From positions 1-64,000 of the forward strand of contig JAZNYY010000045.1 of the NCBI GenBank assembly GCA_045594645.1: DNA of 64,000 nt, read 5' to 3'. Positions 17,314 through 25,138 of this stretch are shown here, piece by piece (positions within the stretch are counted from its first letter, which is position 1; each line of letters starts with the position of its first letter). The position numbers and the translations under genes are program-made. The stretch is from Fimenecus sp045594645. GTDB lineage: Bacteria; Bacillota; Clostridia; Oscillospirales; Acutalibacteraceae. Under the pieces are notes generated by a model, which was given only the letters and a program-made list of their open reading frames with translations, was not told the origin of the DNA and ran no database searches.

Positions 17314-18549
17314 ATGCTTAAGAAAACTAAAAATGTCAATTTAGTAATAATGCTTTTTGTTATTACTCTTTTTCAGCTTACCTGTCTTTTCACACTCGTT
17401 TCAAAATCCGCTGAAGAATTCAGAACAAGCATAATAATCACCTTTGGCATTTACATTTTGGTTGAATATCTTTATTTCATTGTTGCAGGTTTAGGTCTTA
17501 AACGAAAAGGCTTTGAGGTTGAGCTTATTGCATTTTTGCTCACATCAATAGGACTTTCAATAACCGCAAGCGTTTATCCAGATAAGGCAATCAAGCAGTT
17601 AGTTGCTGTGCTTATGGGTATTGGCGGATTTATCTTCCTGCAATGGCTTTTGCGTGACCTTAAACGCGTTATGGCTTTGCGAATTCCCGCGGCAATAATC
17701 GGTGTTGGTGCACTCGTTTTCACACTCGCTTTTGCATCTTTTACAAACGGCGCAAAAAACTGGCTTTACATCGGCGGATTTTCTATTCAGCCCTCTGAAA
17801 TTGTGAAAGCAATCTTTATTTTTGTTGGTGCGGCAACACTTGAAAAGCTCCAATCCAATAAAAGCTTGACAAAATATATTATTTTCGCCTTTGCCTGCGT
17901 TGGTTGTCTTTTCTTGATGTCCGATTTCGGCACAGCACTCATTTTCTTCTTCACATTTATCGTGATTTCATTTATGCGCTCAGGCGATATCCGTACACTT
18001 TTCCTTGTCTGCACCGTTGTGCTTATGGGCGGACTTTTAGTGCTGTTATTCCGTCCCTATGTTGCAAACCGCTTTGCCGCATACGGTCATGTTTGGGAAT
18101 ATTTCGACACCTCAGGCTATCAACAGACAAGAACTATGATTTACTCGGCAAGTGGCGGGCTTTTCGGTGTGGGGCTGGGCAACGGTAAGCTTCGCAACAT
18201 CTTCGCCGCAACTGAAGATTTGGTTTTCGGCGTAGTATGTGAAGAATTCGGTATGATTATGGCGGGGGCAATTTTACTTTCTTATGTTGCGTTACTCGTT
18301 TATTCAATCCGTCATTCAAAATATGCCCGCTCGTCATTTTACGCAATTGCGGCTTGTGCCGCAGCGGCACTTATGCTTTTTCAAGCGGCACTCAATGTGT
18401 TCGGTGTGAACGACATTTTACCAATGACGGGTGTTACTCTGCCATTTATCAGCCGAGGCGGTTCAAGTGTGATTGCCTGCTGGTTGCTTTTGGCATTTAT
18501 CAAGGCAGTTGACCGTAGCACTTACAGATTCGGAGGTGTTCGTCAATGA
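17314..18549 (+). CDS. SEDS family peptidoglycan glycosyltransferase (FtsW/RodA/SpoVE)
   Basis: The 411-residue protein has about ten to twelve transmembrane helices. SEDS signatures are NGAKNWLYIGGFSIQPSEIVK (split at SIQPSE), LMSDFGTALIFF, GLFGVGLGNGK and the C-terminal LPMTGVTLPFISRGGSS. These proteins polymerise lipid II into glycan strands with a partner class B PBP, which is the very next gene and overlaps by four bases (ATGA). The very hydrophobic N-terminal 130 residues carry extra helices compared with RodA. It may be the divisome, elongation or sporulation copy; sequence alone does not tell. Confidence 0.92.
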   Translation: MLKKTKNVNLVIMLFVITLFQLTCLFTLVSKSAEEFRTSIIITFGIYILVEYLYFIVAGLGLKRKGFEVELIAFLLTSIGLSITASVYPDKAIKQLVAVLMGIGGFIFLQWLLRDLKRVMALRIPAAIIGVGALVFTLAFASFTNGAKNWLYIGGFSIQPSEIVKAIFIFVGAATLEKLQSNKSLTKYIIFAFACVGCLFLMSDFGTALIFFFTFIVISFMRSGDIRTLFLVCTVVLMGGLLVLLFRPYVANRFAAYGHVWEYFDTSGYQQTRTMIYSASGGLFGVGLGNGKLRNIFAATEDLVFGVVCEEFGMIMAGAILLSYVALLVYSIRHSKYARSSFYAIAACAAAALMLFQAALNVFGVNDILPMTGVTLPFISRGGSSVIACWLLLAFIKAVDRSTYRFGGVRQ

Positions 18550-19946
18550 AATCTATCGGAAGAAGAGCACTTTCACTTTACGCAATAATACTTTTATTCC
18601 TTGCGGGCGGGGTTTTACTCTATTTTAACCTTATTTCAAACGCTGACAATTGGGCAATGAACCGCGCAAATCAGCATTTGTATTTCTCGGGAAATCTTGC
18701 CACCGCAGGTGATATTAAAGACACCAACGGCGAAATCCTTGTCACTACCGAGGACGGCGTGCGAGTATATAACGATAATAAAAATATCCGCAAGGCTGTA
18801 CTTCATACTGTCGGCGACTCCGCGGGCTACATTGCAAGCGGAATTCAAACCTCATTCAAAGACGAATTGACGGGCTATACCCTCACCGACGGTGTTTACA
18901 ATCTTAAACGCTACGGCAAGGGCAACGATATTACTCTTACTCTCAACGCAGAGGTGTGCGAAACGGCATACAAGGCACTCGGTGATAAAAAGGGTACAGT
19001 TGCGGTTATGAATTACAAGACGGGCGAATTGATTTGCATTGTTTCTAATCCTACCTATGACATTCTCAACAAGCCCGACGATATCAACACCGATACAAGC
19101 GGAAAATATGACGGAATTTATATGAACCGCTTTTTCTCGGGACTTTACACTCCCGGCTCAACCTTTAAGGTGATTACATCTGCTTGCGCTATTGAAAACA
19201 TCCCCGATATTTATGACCGCACCTTTGAATGTAAAGGCAAGGTGCAAATCGGCGAGGGATATGTAATCTGTAACGGCACTCACGGTAAAATCAGCTTTGA
19301 GAAAGCACTTAATAAATCCTGCAATGTGGCATTTGCGCTGATTGCCGACGAATTGGGTGCGGAAAAGCTCACCGCAACCGCAGAGCGACTTGGATTTAAC
19401 TCCGCCGAGCGTATGACCGTAAGCGGAAAAATCAAGGCTACAACAAGCAAAATAAATCTTACAAATTCATCAAAACTCGACATTGGTTGGGCGGGCATTG
19501 GTCAGTACACAACACTTATAAATCCTTGCCAGATGCTAACAATGATTTCTGCAGTTGCCAATGGTGGTACGGCAATAGCTCCGTATCTTGTTGAAGAAAT
19601 CACAACCCCCGAGGGCAAAAGTGATTTTACTGCCGAAAGCACGGTGCTTGGCGAATATTTCACCACCGACACAGCACAGAAGCTTGACCAAATGCTTCGT
19701 TCAAATGTGACAAATCAATATGGTGACAGTTATTTCCCGAAAATGAAGATGTGCGGAAAAACAGGTACGGCAGAAATCAGCGACAACCCCGATGCCAACC
19801 CAAACGCGTTGTTTATTGGCTATTCACAGCTTGACGAAATGCCCTTTGCGATTATTGTTGTGGTAGAGGATACCACCTCGGCAATAAAAAGCGCCGTGCC
19901 TATTGCGTCAAAGGTTATGAAAACAATAAAAAATGAATATGTTTAA
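18546..19946 (+). CDS. Penicillin-binding protein, class B-like transpeptidase (PbpA type)
   Basis: The 466-residue protein has one N-terminal membrane helix (about 8-30), a short linker domain and a transpeptidase domain. The three catalytic motifs are intact: STFK (Ser205), SCN (258-260) and KTGTAE (405-410). The protein is shorter than a divisome PBP2b/FtsI and matches the PbpA group found next to FtsW/RodA and FHA genes in actinobacteria and clostridia. It cross-links peptidoglycan outside the membrane together with the SEDS protein encoded just upstream. The start overlaps the ftsW-type stop by four bases. A GGAGGTG ribosome site lies inside the preceding gene. Confidence 0.92.
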   Translation: MKSIGRRALSLYAIILLFLAGGVLLYFNLISNADNWAMNRANQHLYFSGNLATAGDIKDTNGEILVTTEDGVRVYNDNKNIRKAVLHTVGDSAGYIASGIQTSFKDELTGYTLTDGVYNLKRYGKGNDITLTLNAEVCETAYKALGDKKGTVAVMNYKTGELICIVSNPTYDILNKPDDINTDTSGKYDGIYMNRFFSGLYTPGSTFKVITSACAIENIPDIYDRTFECKGKVQIGEGYVICNGTHGKISFEKALNKSCNVAFALIADELGAEKLTATAERLGFNSAERMTVSGKIKATTSKINLTNSSKLDIGWAGIGQYTTLINPCQMLTMISAVANGGTAIAPYLVEEITTPEGKSDFTAESTVLGEYFTTDTAQKLDQMLRSNVTNQYGDSYFPKMKMCGKTGTAEISDNPDANPNALFIGYSQLDEMPFAIIVVVEDTTSAIKSAVPIASKVMKTIKNEYV

Positions 19947-19959
19947 TAACACAAAAATT

Positions 19960-20050
19960 GCCCCCTCTGACGAGGGGGCTGTCGTTTTCGCTTGCGGAAA
20001 TGGCTGGGGGAGAGATTTTATTTTTTCTCTCCCTCCGTCAGAGGGAGGAT
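19960..20050. repeat. Palindromic intergenic repeat, family A copy 4
   Basis: GCCCCCTCTGACGAGGGGGC, then GTCGTTTTCGCTTGCGG and GGGGGAGAG, then CTCTCCCTCCGTCAGAGGGAGGATTTTTT. It lies between convergent genes; the last hairpin plus T-run fits a terminator for the plus-strand PBP operon, and the first could serve the minus-strand transporter. Confidence 0.75.
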
Positions 20051-20053
20051 TTT

Positions 20054-20932
20054 TTATTCTCTCTTACTCGGTAATTCACTAATCATCGTTGAACCTAAAA
20101 CCATTACCGCACCTATTACACCGAAAATGCTCATTTTTTCATTCAGAATAAGTGCTGACAAAATAATGGCAACAACGGGGTCTATGTAGCTGAAAATCGC
20201 AACTGTCTGTGCTTTGAGATTATCCATTGAACCGAAATACAAAGCATAGGACCAGCCCGTATGCACAACGCCCACAACAAGCATCATTATTATTGTCAAG
20301 GGCTCAAATGTGAGCTCTGCAAAATTCTCTGTTAATAATGTATAGGGCAACAAAACGATTGCCGCACTGCCAAGCTGAATGACGGTTTTTGTGTAAGCGG
20401 GCACACCTGCGGTTTTCTTGTTCATAAGCACAACCGTTGCATAAAGCACCGCCGCGCCGAGTCCTAAAAGCACGCCTTTAAGTTCACCAACACCCGAAAA
20501 TCCCGTTTCAATAACACCCGAAACAAGCACCATACCCGCAAGGGCAACAATAACGCAAATAACCTTTTTAAAGTTAAGCCTTTCTTTAAACAAAAACGGT
20601 GACGCGATAATCACAAAAACGGGCGCCATATAATAGCAAAGTGTTGCGGTTGCAACCGTTGTGTAGTTGTAAGCCTCAAAAAGTAAAATCCAGTTAAAGC
20701 CTATAAACACACCCGAAATGCACAAAAGCACAATTTTATCTTTGATTTCACGGAAACCGAGCTTTTCTTTCTTCACCGCCATAAAAATTAGCAGAAAAAC
20801 AACACCGATTGCCCCTCTCGCCATTGCAAGTATGCTCGACGGCAAAGGAATATATCGGCGGAAAATCCCGATTGTACCGAATATGAACATTGAAAGAATT
20901 AAACTTAATTTTGATTTGTTTGCACCGTTCAT
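20054..20932 (-). CDS. EamA/DMT-superfamily transporter
   Basis: The 292-residue protein has ten transmembrane helices in two EamA repeats, for example MFIFGTIGIFRRYIPLP and the C-terminal YIDPVVAIILSALILNE typical of RhaT/YdcZ-type drug/metabolite transporters. It likely moves an amino acid, nucleoside or other metabolite; the substrate is unknown. The start at 20932 is chosen because GAGGTTATT directly precedes it; a longer frame to 21016 has an atypical polar N-terminus and no ribosome site. It is a single gene, with its 3' end facing the PBP gene across a repeat. Confidence 0.85.
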   Translation of the reverse strand: MNGANKSKLSLILSMFIFGTIGIFRRYIPLPSSILAMARGAIGVVFLLIFMAVKKEKLGFREIKDKIVLLCISGVFIGFNWILLFEAYNYTTVATATLCYYMAPVFVIIASPFLFKERLNFKKVICVIVALAGMVLVSGVIETGFSGVGELKGVLLGLGAAVLYATVVLMNKKTAGVPAYTKTVIQLGSAAIVLLPYTLLTENFAELTFEPLTIIMMLVVGVVHTGWSYALYFGSMDNLKAQTVAIFSYIDPVVAIILSALILNEKMSIFGVIGAVMVLGSTMISELPSKRE

Positions 20933-21013
20933 AATAACCTCGAAAAAATTGATGAGGATATTATAATACAATGTTATATGTTTTGCAATCTTAATTTCAC
21001 ATTCACACTCAGA

Positions 21014-21080
21014 CATCGCTTCTGCTTCGCAGAGGTCTCCACCGGAGACCCGCGACCTTTAACAAGGGAGGCTTTTTTTC
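21014..21080. repeat. Repeat fragment: AGAGGTCTCCACCGGAGACC unit plus family A tail
   Basis: CTTCTGCTTCGCAGAGGTCTCC followed by ACCGGAGACC forms hairpins; the same stretch appears inverted at about 62968-63008. CCTTTAACAAGGGAGGC followed by eight T closes the element as in other family A tails. Confidence 0.65.
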
Positions 21081-21147
21081 TATTGTAATTTAATTAGAAA
21101 TATGGTAAAATAACTTGATATTATAATTATTTTTCGGAGATTTTACT

Positions 21148-21816
21148 ATGATGAAAATTTCACCCTCAATTCTCTCTTGCGATTACGGTAAAATTGCAGA
21201 GGAATTAAAAGATATGGAGGCCTGCGGTGCAGATTATATGCACATTGATGTTATGGACGGTCATTTTGTGCCCAACATCACTCTCGGCGCACCCGTTGTA
21301 AAGTGCATTAAAAAGGCGACCAAAGTCCCCTTTGATGTGCATCTTATGATTAGCGAGCCACTTAAATACATTGACGATTTTGCGGCTGCAGGTGCTGATA
21401 TTATCACATTCCATACCGAATGTAACTCACCGATTGACGAGACAATCGACAAAATCCTCTCTCACGGTATAAAAGCTTCGCTCACCGTTAAGCCCGCTAC
21501 TCCCGTTGAGGATATTCTGCCATATTTGGACAAGCTTTCAATGGTGCTTGTTATGACCGTTGAGCCGGGCTTTGGCGGTCAGAGCTTTATGGAAGATATG
21601 ATGCCAAAGGTATCTCGTCTTCGTGAAGAAATCAACCGTCGCGGACTCAACTGCGAAATCGAGGTTGACGGCGGAATCAACGAAAAAACCATCGCAATTG
21701 CCGCAAAGGCGGGCGCAGATGTTTTTGTTTCGGGCAACGCAATTTTCTCAAGTCCCGACCGCAAAGCCGCAATCGAAAAATTCAAGGCTATCGCAGAAGA
21801 AAACTACTGCAAATAA
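21148..21816 (+). CDS. rpe: Ribulose-phosphate 3-epimerase
   Basis: The 222-residue TIM-barrel enzyme interconverts ribulose 5-phosphate and xylulose 5-phosphate in the pentose phosphate pathway. Motifs are ISPSILSCDYGKIAEEL, the metal-binding YMHIDVMDGHFVPNI, VHLMI with the ligand His, TVEPGFGGQSF and EVDGGINEKT with a catalytic Asp. Length and motifs are fully typical. ATG 21148 is followed by a second ATG at 21151; CGGAGATTTT gives suitable spacing for either. The 3' end overlaps the convergent MecA-like gene by 13 bases. In this window it would connect with the xylulokinase-like FGGY enzyme. Confidence 0.95.
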   Translation: MMKISPSILSCDYGKIAEELKDMEACGADYMHIDVMDGHFVPNITLGAPVVKCIKKATKVPFDVHLMISEPLKYIDDFAAAGADIITFHTECNSPIDETIDKILSHGIKASLTVKPATPVEDILPYLDKLSMVLVMTVEPGFGGQSFMEDMMPKVSRLREEINRRGLNCEIEVDGGINEKTIAIAAKAGADVFVSGNAIFSSPDRKAAIEKFKAIAEENYCK

Positions 21817-22319
21817 AACTCACCTATTTGCTTTCCGTATTCCGAAAGTCTGTATGTATCAACACTTGAACGCGTTCCGAATTCACCCATAATTCTTATG
21901 GCTTTGGGCAAATCGCGGGGGATAGATAAAAAGTATCTATTATTCATTTTATAAGCAATACATTTGCCCGATTTACTCTCTGCCTTTCTCATAGCAGAAA
22001 CAAAATCAAGCAAATTGTCAAGGTTTTCGGTTTCAAAAATATGAAAAGCATCTTTTTTCACCTTATATCTCGTCTTTTTTTCGGTAAAGGTGAGAATAAA
22101 AAAACAACCGCCATTTGGTACGGGCAGGGCTTCAACCATCACATTTTCGCCCTTTTCAAGCCTTTCTGCCGCGTCGGTACGGCTTAAAATACTCTTGATT
22201 GCTATGCGGGCTGTTTGCTGGTCATTTTCTATGTTTTCGTATGTAATACGGTATTTTTCCATTTCTTCCTGCGACAATTCTATTAGCATCATATTATCAT
22301 TAAGTGCTTCAAAAATCAT
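21804..22319 (-). CDS. MecA/NegB-like adaptor protein
   Basis: The 171-residue protein resembles the clostridial MecA/YpbH adaptor family, which delivers substrates to the ClpCP protease. The N-terminal part (MMLIELSQEEMEKYRITYENI) looks like the substrate-binding segment, and the C-terminal half has an alternating pattern (FHIFETENLDNLLDFVS, NNRYFLSI, EFGTRS) like the ClpC-binding domain. It is shorter than Bacillus MecA (218) because the linker is short. The assignment is moderate since the family is poorly conserved. GAGGAGG lies 8 bases before the ATG. It is divergent from the Rnf-like operon. Confidence 0.6.
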   Translation of the reverse strand: MIFEALNDNMMLIELSQEEMEKYRITYENIENDQQTARIAIKSILSRTDAAERLEKGENVMVEALPVPNGGCFFILTFTEKKTRYKVKKDAFHIFETENLDNLLDFVSAMRKAESKSGKCIAYKMNNRYFLSIPRDLPKAIRIMGEFGTRSSVDTYRLSEYGKQIGEFYLQ

Positions 22320-22420
22320 TTTGATTTGCCTCCTCTTGTGAAAAATAACTCTTATTTCATCATATTACGAGGACGGGCAATGTGCAATAAATAAATATTG
22401 GAAAAAGTGAGGAATCTCAA

Positions 22421-23578
22421 TTGGCAAATTCAGCAACACAACAAAATAAAACTGAATTTACGGCTCTTCGCCGCATTATGACAGATTACTCAATAATGCT
22501 TTCTGCCCCAATACTTGTGGGTACTTTAAACTACGGAATAAGAGTGCTTGTTTCCGTATTATTAGGCGTGCTCACTTGTGCCGTTTGCGGTAAAATCGCA
22601 GAAAAAATTCTCAAGGTAAAATTCCCTTTACGAGATTTTTCACCTTTCTTTTTAGGTGCCTGCACCGCCCTTATGATGCCCGCAACTGCACCCTGGTGGC
22701 TTATTGTGTGCGCCTCTGCCTTTGCAATGGTAGTCTGCGTTGTGCCATTCGGCTCGGCAAATGATGCGCCCTTTGTTCCGCCCGCCGCTGCGTTCTGCTT
22801 TGCGGTGCTTTGCTGGAAAGATATTATTTTTAATTATTCAGAAACAGAGAATTCTGTTACTTTACTTTTAAGTCAGGGTAACTCAATCGGTCAGAATGTT
22901 GCCGCTGTACTCGAAGTGCTTGTGGGCAATATTCCATCTGCAATGGGAACAGGCAGTGCCATTGCACTTTTGGGCGCGTTGATTTTTCTTATTATCCGCC
23001 GACCGAAAGACAGTATTTCATCGCTCACCTTTATTCTTGCCGTAATTGTTATGGCTTTGCTTTTCCCAAGAGTGGGCACAGGCAGATTTATCTCGCTCAT
23101 TATGGAGCTTTGCGGAGGAATGACTCTTTTCTCGGCCATTTTCTTTATGTCGTTCCCCTCAGTTTTGCCAAAAAGACTTTTGCCCCGCGCAGTTTGGGGA
23201 TTTGTCAGCGGTATAATTTGTATGCTTATCCGTTATGCAGGCGCATTTGAAGAAACCGCCGTTTTCGGTATTCTTATCGCTTGCGCAATTGCCGATTTCT
23301 TTGATAAATTACCACTTACCAAAAAAGAAAAATCACTTCTTGTGACAGACGAGGAAATTATTGAAGTGCCCGCACCCACATTCGTGCCCGATGAGGTACT
23401 CAATGAAATTCCCGATATTTCAGAGGAAGAAATTATAGAGCAAACCGAAGAAGTCGCAGAAGAGGCTGAAGCCCCCGCAGTTCAAGAGAGTGAAAGCCTT
23501 GAGGCTGTAATTTCTGAAGAAAATGATGTTACCGTTGAGGATTCTCCATTTATAACAGGAGGTGACGACAATGAGTGA
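22421..23578 (+). CDS. RnfD-like membrane protein lacking the flavin-attachment motif, with acidic tail
   Basis: The 385-residue protein has about eight transmembrane helices matching RnfD/NqrB: MTDYSIMLSAPILVG, LGACTALMMPATAPWW, a NDAPFVPPAAAF stretch in place of the usual N-P-F-N-P-A, and LVGNIPSAMGTGSAIALLGAL near residue 165. In genuine RnfD a Ser-Gly-Ala-Thr motif carries covalent FMN; no such motif is seen here. The last ~90 residues (after about 295) form a strongly acidic tail (EEIIEQTEEVAEEAEAP) presumably in the cytoplasm. The start is TTG 22421, after GTGAGGAATCTCAA. First gene of a four-gene operon. Electron transfer is therefore doubtful and a structural or transport role is possible. 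Confidence 0.75.
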   Translation: MANSATQQNKTEFTALRRIMTDYSIMLSAPILVGTLNYGIRVLVSVLLGVLTCAVCGKIAEKILKVKFPLRDFSPFFLGACTALMMPATAPWWLIVCASAFAMVVCVVPFGSANDAPFVPPAAAFCFAVLCWKDIIFNYSETENSVTLLLSQGNSIGQNVAAVLEVLVGNIPSAMGTGSAIALLGALIFLIIRRPKDSISSLTFILAVIVMALLFPRVGTGRFISLIMELCGGMTLFSAIFFMSFPSVLPKRLLPRAVWGFVSGIICMLIRYAGAFEETAVFGILIACAIADFFDKLPLTKKEKSLLVTDEEIIEVPAPTFVPDEVLNEIPDISEEEIIEQTEEVAEEAEAPAVQESESLEAVISEENDVTVEDSPFITGGDDNE

Positions 23579-24548
23579 TAAAAATACTGTACTTAAAAGT
23601 ATAAGAAGCAGTGCACTTATCAAAAACCCCTTGCTTTTTGAGGCAATCGGGCTTTGCCCCGTTGTTGCAATTGCCACCTCATTGCGTTCTGCGCTGTTTT
23701 TGGCAATAATCACCGCCATTGAAATGGTGGTCTGCGAGGTACTGGCGTCCTTGCTCCTCAAAAATGTGCGCCGTTATTGGCGAGTTGCCCTTTATGTGCT
23801 TTTCGGTGTGGGAATAATCTTCCCAATCACATATATTACCAATAGATTTTTACCCGAAATTTCAATTAATCTCGGTGTTTATCTGCCACTTATGGCTGTT
23901 AACTCGCTTATTGCACTCCATTGTGAGCGAATTGCAGTTAAGAGAAGTGTGAAAGAAAGTCTTATTGATGCACTCTCTGCATCTATCAGCTATGGTGTTG
24001 TGACAATTCTTACGGGTGTTATCCGCGAAATTCTTGCAAACGGAACAATTGCAGGCATAGAACTCAATATGCCCGTTAAATTCAGCGGACTTGCAATGCC
24101 CTTTGGCGCGTTGATTATTTTAGGCTTTATGGCAGCTGTGCTTAAAGGATTTATTAATAAAAAATATCCCGAGGCAAATCCCGACAAGGCATTTGATACC
24201 TCTGAAATTCGCCGAACACTCCGCGGTTCTTTGCGTGAGCTTATGAATGACGAGTTCAACCCATACGGTGAAGAAACCGAAACAGAGTCTGCCTTTGTTC
24301 GCATTAAAAAAGAAAAAACCGAAAAAATAAAAGAGCCTAAAAAGGAAAAGGTTAAGAAAGAAAAGCCGAAAAAAGAAAAGAAATCTAAAATCAAGATTGA
24401 CGAAAATGTGCCCCGCCGTGCACCCCATACAGAAAACGAGGGCGAGCGCACATATCTTGACGATTTCTCTGATATATTAACAGAGCTTGAAGATTACAAG
24501 AGCCGTAACGAAGGCGCTGAAAATACTGACGGAGGTGACGGGGAATGA
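23571..24548 (+). CDS. RnfE-like membrane protein with long basic tail
   Basis: The 325-residue protein begins as RnfE/NqrD: KNPLLFEAIGLCPVVAIATS keeps the first motif with Cys29, but the second motif reads LGVYLPLMAVNSLIAL, so the expected Cys is Ser112. Six transmembrane helices end near residue 195. A roughly 125-residue cytoplasmic extension absent from normal RnfE follows, with a run of Lys-Glu repeats (about 245-277: KKEKPKKEKKSK and similar). ATG 23571 fits GGAGGTGACGACA; an in-frame GTG at 23562 overlaps that ribosome site. It overlaps the D-like gene by eight bases, so the two are coupled. Loss of the second Cys argues against normal cluster binding. Confidence 0.75.
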   Translation: MSDKNTVLKSIRSSALIKNPLLFEAIGLCPVVAIATSLRSALFLAIITAIEMVVCEVLASLLLKNVRRYWRVALYVLFGVGIIFPITYITNRFLPEISINLGVYLPLMAVNSLIALHCERIAVKRSVKESLIDALSASISYGVVTILTGVIREILANGTIAGIELNMPVKFSGLAMPFGALIILGFMAAVLKGFINKKYPEANPDKAFDTSEIRRTLRGSLRELMNDEFNPYGEETETESAFVRIKKEKTEKIKEPKKEKVKKEKPKKEKKSKIKIDENVPRRAPHTENEGERTYLDDFSDILTELEDYKSRNEGAENTDGGDGE

Positions 24549-25138
24549 GTATGTTTTTAAAAATGATTTCTGCCGCACTTTATGTTATGCTTTTTCAGAA
24601 TCTCATCTTCAACGCGGGCTACGGCATAAGCGAGGCTGTACGAATGAGCGCAAAGCCCCGCCAGCTTTTCCCCATGGCAATGTTCATCACATATTTTTCA
24701 ACTGTAGTTTCTGCCGTGTGCGTATTGCTTGACATAATTCCGTTTATCAAGAATTTGAGTGAAATGCTTCACGCATTGATTTTCGTGGGCGTGCTTATAG
24801 GTGTTTATGCTCTTACTATGGCAGTTGTGCTCATCTACGGCAAGATTTCACCGCGAACAATCCGCAGAATCGGTATTGCCGCATTCAACACACTTGTGCT
24901 CGCTGTTCCCTTTATCAACTACCGCTCTGCTTTCTCTGTTTTTGAGGCAATCGGCGCAGGTATAGGTGCAGGCGTGGCTTATATTATTGCAGTTTTGCTT
25001 ATTAACGGCGGTCTTAAACGCCTTGATATGAATAAATCTATTCCCCGTTGCTTTAAGGGAACTCCCGCTATGTTTATCTACACAGCACTTCTTTCCCTTG
25101 CCTTTACGGGAATTTCAGGAACTTCGGTGTTTATTTAA
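24545..25138 (+). CDS. RnfA-like membrane protein without iron-sulfur cysteines
   Basis: The 197-residue, six-helix protein is RnfA/NqrE-like in length and layout. Its end, GTPAMFIYTALLSLAFTGISG, matches the conserved RnfA terminus. The first half-motif reads QNLIFNAGYGISEAVRMSAK, where RnfA has N-F-V-L-S-R-F-L-G-I-C, so Ser29 replaces the cluster Cys. The second reads IGIAAFNTLVLAV, with Thr116 instead of Cys. It overlaps the E-like gene by four bases (ATGA) and the following gene by one (TAATG). With the E-like partner only one of the four cysteines that hold the intramembrane 2Fe-2S cluster remains. Confidence 0.75.
   Translation: MSMFLKMISAALYVMLFQNLIFNAGYGISEAVRMSAKPRQLFPMAMFITYFSTVVSAVCVLLDIIPFIKNLSEMLHALIFVGVLIGVYALTMAVVLIYGKISPRTIRRIGIAAFNTLVLAVPFINYRSAFSVFEAIGAGIGAGVAYIIAVLLINGGLKRLDMNKSIPRCFKGTPAMFIYTALLSLAFTGISGTSVFI

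Noticed and set aside
23990..24451. Long open frame antisense to the RnfE-like tail
   Set aside because: It is the mirror of the Lys/Glu-rich codons, has Phe/Ser/Leu-run composition and no ribosome site.
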